From an uncultured Neomegalonema sp. (lineage in GTDB: Bacteria > Pseudomonadota > Alphaproteobacteria > Rhodobacterales > Rhodobacteraceae): 9,391 nt of DNA. The DNA lies in assembly GCA_937944035.1 (NCBI GenBank), contig CALDZQ010000211.1:1-9391 (forward strand), given 5' to 3'. How positions within the stretch are numbered: position 1 is the stretch's first letter; each line of letters opens with the position of its first letter. Below the pieces are notes generated by a model, which saw only the letters and a program-made list of their open reading frames with translations, was not told where the DNA came from and searched no databases. The translations under genes were made by a program, and so were the position numbers. Of the stretch, positions 5,838 to 9,391 are shown piece after piece.

Positions 5838-6518
5838 TTATGCCTTGCGACGTGCGCCAGCCATGCCCGCGAAACCGGCAAGGATCAGGAACAGTGTTGC
5901 AGGAACAGGAACCTGGCCGCCGCCTGCGCCACCACCAGCAGCACCGCCACCACCAGCACCGCCTGCACCGCCACCGGCGCCGCCTGCACCACCACCGGCC
6001 GCACCGCCACCAGCGACACCGGCGTCAGGTGCGGGTGCTGCGGCTGTGTTAAAGAAGCCAGCAAGGTCGAATGCGATCATTTGCTTGTCAGCAGCGTAGT
6101 AGTCTGAAGTTGCAGTCAGAATCCAATCACCGGCTGCGGTGATGCCGTCGAATACGTCGGTCATGAACCAGTAGTTGCCTGTCGCGCCGGGCAGTCCGCC
6201 GAGATCGGCTGTGGTTCCGGCGTGTGACAGGGTGAAGTTCCATGAATTTGCCTGTTCGGTTTGCGCGTCAGCGCCCGATTGGCCATCCCGGCCGCGCCAC
6301 CAGTAGCGGATATTGGTCAGGTCGAATTGCGCTGTCCCGTCGATGACGGTATCTGCGGCAGCATTTGTCGAAACCGTGGTGGAGTTTGCACCGGTTCCGT
6401 CGTTCAATGATGTTCTGCCCTCATTGAAATTAATTGTCGTTGCCTGGGCGTTCGATGCGGCTGCGGCAAACGTCATTGCCATTGCAAGCGCGGCTGCTGT
6501 GAGCTTCATGATTTTCAT
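5838..6518 (-). CDS. Secreted protein with VPxPA-type C-terminal sorting signal
   Basis: 226-residue protein. The start ATG at 6518-6516 is fixed by AAGGAG (6532-6527) 8 bases upstream and by the signal peptide that follows; the frame is open further upstream but that part is not coding-like. Residues 1-26 form a signal peptide (MKIMK, hydrophobic core, cleavage likely after AQA). The middle (27-160) is rich in Thr, Asn, Asp and Trp, has no cysteine, and matches no domain I recognise. A Gly/Ala-only linker fills 167-201. The C-terminus is a tripartite sorting signal: VPVPA (203-207), a hydrophobic helix (208-220) and a basic end RRK (223-225). This is a variant of the VPLPA-CTERM / PEP-CTERM signals processed by exosortases, so the protein is probably exported and then anchored, released or attached to surface polymer. 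No exosortase gene is in the window. It is convergent with priA and divergent from atpH, with its own terminator. Function is unknown. Confidence 0.85.
   Translation of the reverse strand: MKIMKLTAAALAMAMTFAAAASNAQATTINFNEGRTSLNDGTGANSTTVSTNAAADTVIDGTAQFDLTNIRYWWRGRDGQSGADAQTEQANSWNFTLSHAGTTADLGGLPGATGNYWFMTDVFDGITAAGDWILTATSDYYAADKQMIAFDLAGFFNTAAAPAPDAGVAGGGAAGGGAGGAGGGAGGAGGGGAAGGGAGGGQVPVPATLFLILAGFAGMAGARRKA
5916..6020 (-). repeat. Triplet-rich Gly/Ala repeat coding tract
   Basis: About 105 bases made almost entirely of GGN and GCN codons (ACC/GCC/GCA triplets on the plus strand), encoding residues 167-201 of the CTERM protein. Related blocks recur imperfectly: AAGGGAGG occurs twice (residues 173-180 and 193-200) with AGGGAGG units between. 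Changes of whole triplets would keep the frame, so linker length could vary between strains. Confidence 0.85.
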
Positions 6519-6658
6519 AGTGTATTCTCCTTGGGGAGTTGGGGATTGATAACGGATCACAGCTTTGCAAAACCCATGACAATTTCGTGCGGCCCGTGGG
6601 AGTCGGCGCAAAAGAAGTGCGTGCGACCGAAAGACCGCAACATTTCTGCGGCGGTGTA

Positions 6659-6686
6659 TTGTGTTCTGCGTCAGGCTTGTGCTAGT
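6659..6686 (+). promoter_or_regulatory. Possible promoter of the atpHAG operon
   Basis: TTGTGT (6659-6664) and GCTAGT (6681-6686) are separated by 16 bases. A TG two positions before the second hexamer gives an extended -10 look. The -10 match is only partial (three of six), so this is a weak call. It would give a leader of roughly 80 bases before the TTG start of atpH. Confidence 0.3.
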
Positions 6687-6762
6687 CGTGCGGCCGCCCA
6701 CCCTGTCGCTGTGTTTAAACGCGGATTGCGGGGCTTCGGGCACAGGTCGCAATATTCAAGAC

Positions 6763-6766
6763 GAGG
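6763..6766 (+). promoter_or_regulatory. atpH: Ribosome binding site that decides the atpH start
   Basis: GAGG, within AGACGAGG, lies 5 bases before TTG 6772. No ATG or GTG with a ribosome site is in frame between here and the conserved start of the delta subunit, so this site supports the TTG as initiator. Confidence 0.7.
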
Positions 6767-6771
6767 TCGCT

Positions 6772-7326
6772 TTGTCGTCAGCCGCTACGATTTCCGGCGC
6801 AGCCGGTCGGTATTCATCGGCGATATTCGATTTGGCACGTGATGCCGGATCGCTTGACGCTGTGGCGTCCGAATTTGGCACACTTGGTGCGCTCATTTCG
6901 GACACTCCTGAGCTGGCGGATGTGATTTCCAGCCCCGCTTACTCCCGCGAGGAGCAGGCGTCGGTTATGGATTCGGTTCTCGGCAAGATGGGCTTGTCTG
7001 ATTTGACCAAGAAGTTTGCGGGTCTCATGGCCGCGAAGGGGCGTCTTGCGATGCTTCCGGACGCCATGACAGGCTTTTCGCAGTTGCTTGCAGATCATCG
7101 CGGTGAGGAAACAGCTTATGTTGTCTCCGCGAAGCCGCTAAGTGATGCGCAGCGCGAGTCGCTCGCACAGAATTTGAAATCGTCTTTCGGCAAGGATGTG
7201 AAAATCGACGCTAGCGTTGATGCATCATTGCTCGGAGGGCTTGTCGTCAAGGTTGGCAGTAAGATGGTCGACGCTTCGCTCAAATCGAAGCTGGAACGTC
7301 TTGAACTTGCCATGAAAGAGCATTGA
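6772..7326 (+). CDS. atpH: F1 ATP synthase delta subunit (OSCP-like)
   Basis: 184-residue delta subunit, which sits on top of the F1 head and ties the alpha/beta hexamer to the F0 peripheral stalk. The N-terminal helical domain carries the typical GRYSSAIFDLARDAG segment (about residues 12-26). The C-terminal region carries VVSAKPLSDAQRE and the conserved LLGGLVVKVGSKMVDASL segment (about 153-170). The length fits the family (about 180-186). The start is taken as TTG 6772, preceded by GAGG 5 bases upstream. The frame is open upstream to a GTG at 6661, but that 37-residue extension is cysteine- and arginine-rich, unlike any delta subunit, and covers the probable promoter. It is the first gene of an F1 operon and atpA follows after 19 bases. 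The absence of F0 genes in front agrees with the separate F0 and F1 operons known in Rhodobacterales and related alphaproteobacteria. Confidence 0.95.
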   Translation: MSSAATISGAAGRYSSAIFDLARDAGSLDAVASEFGTLGALISDTPELADVISSPAYSREEQASVMDSVLGKMGLSDLTKKFAGLMAAKGRLAMLPDAMTGFSQLLADHRGEETAYVVSAKPLSDAQRESLAQNLKSSFGKDVKIDASVDASLLGGLVVKVGSKMVDASLKSKLERLELAMKEH

Positions 7327-7345
7327 GCTGAGGGAGCTTTCCTGA

Positions 7346-8887
7346 ATGAGTATCCAGGCGTCTGAAATTTCTGCGATCCTGAAAGAGCAGATCCAGAATT
7401 TTGGCCAGGAGGCGCAAGTCTCCGAAATTGGTCGCGTCCTCAGCGTCGGTGACGGTATCGCCCGTGTTTACGGTCTCGATAACGTACAGGCCGGTGAGAT
7501 GGTTGAATTTCCCGGCGGTGTCGTCGGGATGGCCCTGAACCTTGAAGCCGACAACGTCGGTGTGGTTCTGTTCGGCGACGACCGTGGCATTAAAGAGGGT
7601 GACACCGTCAAGCGGACGGGTGACATCGTGGACGTGCCCGTCGGCATGGGCCTGCTGGGCCGCGTTGTTGACGCGCTCGGCGAGCCGCTGGACGGCAAAG
7701 GTCCGATTGAGCACTCCGAACGCATCCGTGCTGAAGTTAAAGCGCCGGGCATTATCCCGCGCAAATCGGTTCACGAGCCGATGGCAACCGGTCTCAAGGC
7801 AATCGACGCCCTGATCCCGATCGGCCGTGGTCAGCGCGAGCTTATCATTGGCGACCGTCAGACCGGTAAAACGGCCGTGGCGCTCGACACGATCCTGAAC
7901 CAGAAAGCCTATAACGACGCGGCTGGTGACGATAACAGCAAAAAGCTGTTCTGCGTTTACGTCGCTGTCGGCCAGAAACGTTCCACCGTTGCCCAGCTTG
8001 TGAAGAAGCTCGAAGAAGAAGGCGCGATGGAATATACCTGCGTCGTCGCCGCGACCGCTTCCGATCCGGCCCCGATGCAGTTTCTCGGCCCGTATGGCGG
8101 GTGCGCCATCGCCGAGTATTTCCGCAACAACGGTATGCACGCGCTCATCATTTATGATGATCTGTCGAAACAGGCTGTTGCGTATCGCCAGATGTCCTTG
8201 CTTCTGCGTCGCCCGCCGGGCCGTGAAGCGTATCCCGGCGACGTTTTCTATCTTCACTCACGCCTGCTTGAGCGCGCGGCGAAGATGGATGATGCGTATG
8301 GCGCGGGTTCGATGACGGCGCTGCCGGTGATTGAAACCCAGGCCGGTGACGTGTCGGCCTTTATCCCGACCAACGTGATTTCGATCACCGATGGCCAGAT
8401 CTTCCTTGAAACCGAGCTGTTCTATCAGGGCATCCGTCCCGCTGTGAACGTCGGTCTCTCGGTTTCGCGCGTGGGTTCTGCGGCGCAGACCAAGGCGATG
8501 AAATCGGTTGCGGGTTCGATCAAGCTGGAGCTTGCGCAGTATCGTGAGATGGCGGCGTTTGCGCAGTTCGGGTCCGATCTGGATGCATCGACGCAAAAGC
8601 TTCTCAACCGTGGTGCGCGCCTTACCGAGCTGCTCAAGCAGTCTCAGTATTCGCCATTGACGACGGCTGAGCAGGTCATCGTGTTGTATGCGGGTACGAA
8701 GGGGTATCTCGATGATGTGGCCGTCAAGGACGTGACCGCATTTGAGAAAGGTCTTCTGTCGCATATTCGGGGCAGCCATGCCGGGCTTCTCGAAGAACTG
8801 ACCACCAACGACCAGAAAATCACTGGCGACATCGAAGAGAGCATCAAGTCTGCGATCTCTTCTTTCGCGAGTGGCTTTTCAGCCTGA
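7346..8887 (+). CDS. atpA: F1 ATP synthase alpha subunit
   Basis: 513-residue alpha subunit, the same length as in E. coli. It forms the F1 hexamer with beta and carries the non-catalytic nucleotide sites. Domains in order: N-terminal delta-binding helix (1-25), beta-barrel (about 26-95, with VGDGIARVYGL), nucleotide-binding domain (about 96-375) and C-terminal helical bundle (about 376-513). Seen: Walker A GDRQTGKT (169-176, K175), the IIYDDLSKQAVAYRQ Walker B region (about 268-282), the family signature PAVNVGLSVSRVGSAAQ (365-381) containing the arginine finger R375, and the conserved ALPVIETQAGDVSAFIPTN stretch from about 325. AGGGAG (7331-7336) lies 9 bases before ATG 7346. The gene appears intact, and its codon use is strongly biased, as expected for a highly expressed gene. 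It lies between atpH and atpG. Confidence 0.99.
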   Translation: MSIQASEISAILKEQIQNFGQEAQVSEIGRVLSVGDGIARVYGLDNVQAGEMVEFPGGVVGMALNLEADNVGVVLFGDDRGIKEGDTVKRTGDIVDVPVGMGLLGRVVDALGEPLDGKGPIEHSERIRAEVKAPGIIPRKSVHEPMATGLKAIDALIPIGRGQRELIIGDRQTGKTAVALDTILNQKAYNDAAGDDNSKKLFCVYVAVGQKRSTVAQLVKKLEEEGAMEYTCVVAATASDPAPMQFLGPYGGCAIAEYFRNNGMHALIIYDDLSKQAVAYRQMSLLLRRPPGREAYPGDVFYLHSRLLERAAKMDDAYGAGSMTALPVIETQAGDVSAFIPTNVISITDGQIFLETELFYQGIRPAVNVGLSVSRVGSAAQTKAMKSVAGSIKLELAQYREMAAFAQFGSDLDASTQKLLNRGARLTELLKQSQYSPLTTAEQVIVLYAGTKGYLDDVAVKDVTAFEKGLLSHIRGSHAGLLEELTTNDQKITGDIEESIKSAISSFASGFSA

Positions 8888-8901
8888 ATGGTGATCGAGA
8901 C

Positions 8902-8924
8902 GGCGCGCTGCCAATCGGCGCGCC
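8902..8924 (+). other. G+C-rich hairpin between atpA and atpG
   Basis: GGCGCGC (8902-8908) and GCGCGCC (8918-8924) form a perfect 7-base stem with a 9-base loop, in the 70-base gap after the atpA stop. No T-run follows, so it should not terminate transcription. It could act as an mRNA processing or stabilising element that sets the ratio of alpha to gamma, which assemble 3:1. The structure is seen; the role is inferred. Confidence 0.45.
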
Positions 8925-8957
8925 TCCCGCATTGAGATTGCATCGGAGTGACGGCGT

Positions 8958-9391
8958 ATGCCGAGCTTAAAAGACCTGAAAGTCCGGATCAACTCGGTCA
9001 AATCGACCCGTAAGATCACTAAGGCCATGCAGATGGTGGCGGCGGCGAAGCTTCGTCGTGCGCAGGAATCTGCGGAAGCCGCGCGTCCTTACGCCGAGCG
9101 TATGACAACGGTGTTGACCAATATTGCATCCGGCAACCGTGATAATCCCGAAGCGCCGCAACTGCTGCGCGGAACGGGGGCTGATAAGCGTCATTTGCTG
9201 GTCGTTTGCACCGCAGAACGCGGGCTGTGCGGGGGATTTAACTCGTCCATCGTCAAGCGTGCGCGTGTTGCGATCAACGAGTTGCAAGCCGCCGGGAAAG
9301 ACTTCAAAATTCTTTGCGTCGGCCGCAAAGGCAAGGATCAGCTGAAACGTGAATACGAACATCTGTTCGTTGACCCGATCAGCTTTGAAGG
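8958..9391 (+). CDS. atpG: F1 ATP synthase gamma subunit, N-terminal part, cut by right edge
   Basis: 144 complete codons of the gamma subunit, the central rotating shaft of F1 (the whole protein is about 290 residues). The N-terminal coiled-coil helix is plain: LKDLKVRINSVKSTRKITKA followed by MQMVAAAKLRRAQ, spanning about residues 4-37. The conserved ERGLCGGFNSS segment lies at about 88-98 and VGRKGKD near 121-127 in the Rossmann-like part. GGAG at 8944-8947 precedes ATG 8958 by 10 bases. The frame is open to the window end, so truncation is only by the window. It follows atpA by 70 bases in the same direction, and atpD and atpC would be expected beyond the edge. Confidence 0.98.
   Translation, partial: MPSLKDLKVRINSVKSTRKITKAMQMVAAAKLRRAQESAEAARPYAERMTTVLTNIASGNRDNPEAPQLLRGTGADKRHLLVVCTAERGLCGGFNSSIVKRARVAINELQAAGKDFKILCVGRKGKDQLKREYEHLFVDPISFE

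Larger units (their letters stand above)
6519..6771. promoter_or_regulatory. Divergent intergenic region between the CTERM gene and atpH
   Basis: This 253-base stretch holds no convincing gene. On the CTERM side there is a tandem TTGGGGA repeat (6531-6537 and 6539-6545) next to its ribosome site, CTCC/GGAG arms (6527-6530 and 6535-6538) that could hide that site, an 8-base palindrome TTTGCAAA (6564-6571), and a good -35-like TTGTCA (minus strand, 6582-6577) lacking a matching -10. On the atpH side are a possible promoter (6659-6686), the palindrome GTTTAAAC (6713-6720), and ATTGCG/CGCAAT arms (6725-6730 and 6748-6753) that could form a leader hairpin. Confidence 0.5.

Noticed and set aside
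5734..6099. Proline-rich plus-strand frame over the repeat tract
   Set aside because: It is the complement of the Gly/Ala codons of the CTERM gene and has no ribosome site or homologue-like features.
6519..6752. 78-residue N-terminal extension of the CTERM protein
   Set aside because: The upstream part is Arg-rich and would bury the signal peptide. The AAGGAG site fits the start at 6518 exactly.
6661..6771. GTG start for atpH at 6661
   Set aside because: The added 37 residues do not resemble any delta subunit and overlap the likely promoter; TTG 6772 has a proper ribosome site.
7280..8257. 325-codon open frame on the minus strand opposite atpA
   Set aside because: It mirrors strongly biased atpA codons and shows no protein features of its own.

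Overview
The window looks like a core chromosomal segment of an alphaproteobacterium, most likely from the Rhodobacterales / Rhodobacteraceae. The evidence is the moderately high G+C, an F1-only ATP synthase cluster starting with atpH (no F0 genes in front), a DUF484-xerC pair next to a small transaldolase and priA, and a secreted protein ending in a VPxPA-type sorting signal, which is most familiar from Rhodobacterales. The taxon is an inference from gene content; no rRNA gene is present.

Left block (about 1-3423, all on the minus strand, read right to left): a transaldolase of the small TalC/FSA family, a DUF484 protein, the tyrosine recombinase XerC, a YchJ-like protein with two SEC-C zinc motifs, and the first 150 codons of a prolyl-oligopeptidase-family (S9) peptidase that runs off the left edge. 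Gaps are short (60, 22, -4 and 66 bases), so a single operon is possible. The xerC and ychJ genes overlap by ATGA. A terminator-like hairpin between tal and the DUF484 gene points the opposite way, as if it stopped antisense transcripts.

Middle block (3424-5813): a 116-134-base divergent control region with a long dyad separates tal from priA (plus strand), the primosomal helicase. All helicase motifs and all eight zinc cysteines of PriA are present. priA converges on a minus-strand gene, and a strong intrinsic terminator between them serves that gene.

Right block (5838-9391): a 226-residue secreted protein (minus strand) with a signal peptide, a Gly/Ala-repeat linker and a C-terminal VPVPA-type exosortase sorting signal. 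It is divergent from the F1 ATP synthase genes atpH, atpA and atpG (atpG cut by the right edge). atpH most probably starts at a TTG codon.

I found no RNA genes, CRISPR arrays, insertion sequences, prophage or attachment sites. Nothing points to a clearly undescribed system. The most unusual item is the VPxPA-CTERM gene, with its triplet-repeat linker, sitting between two housekeeping loci.
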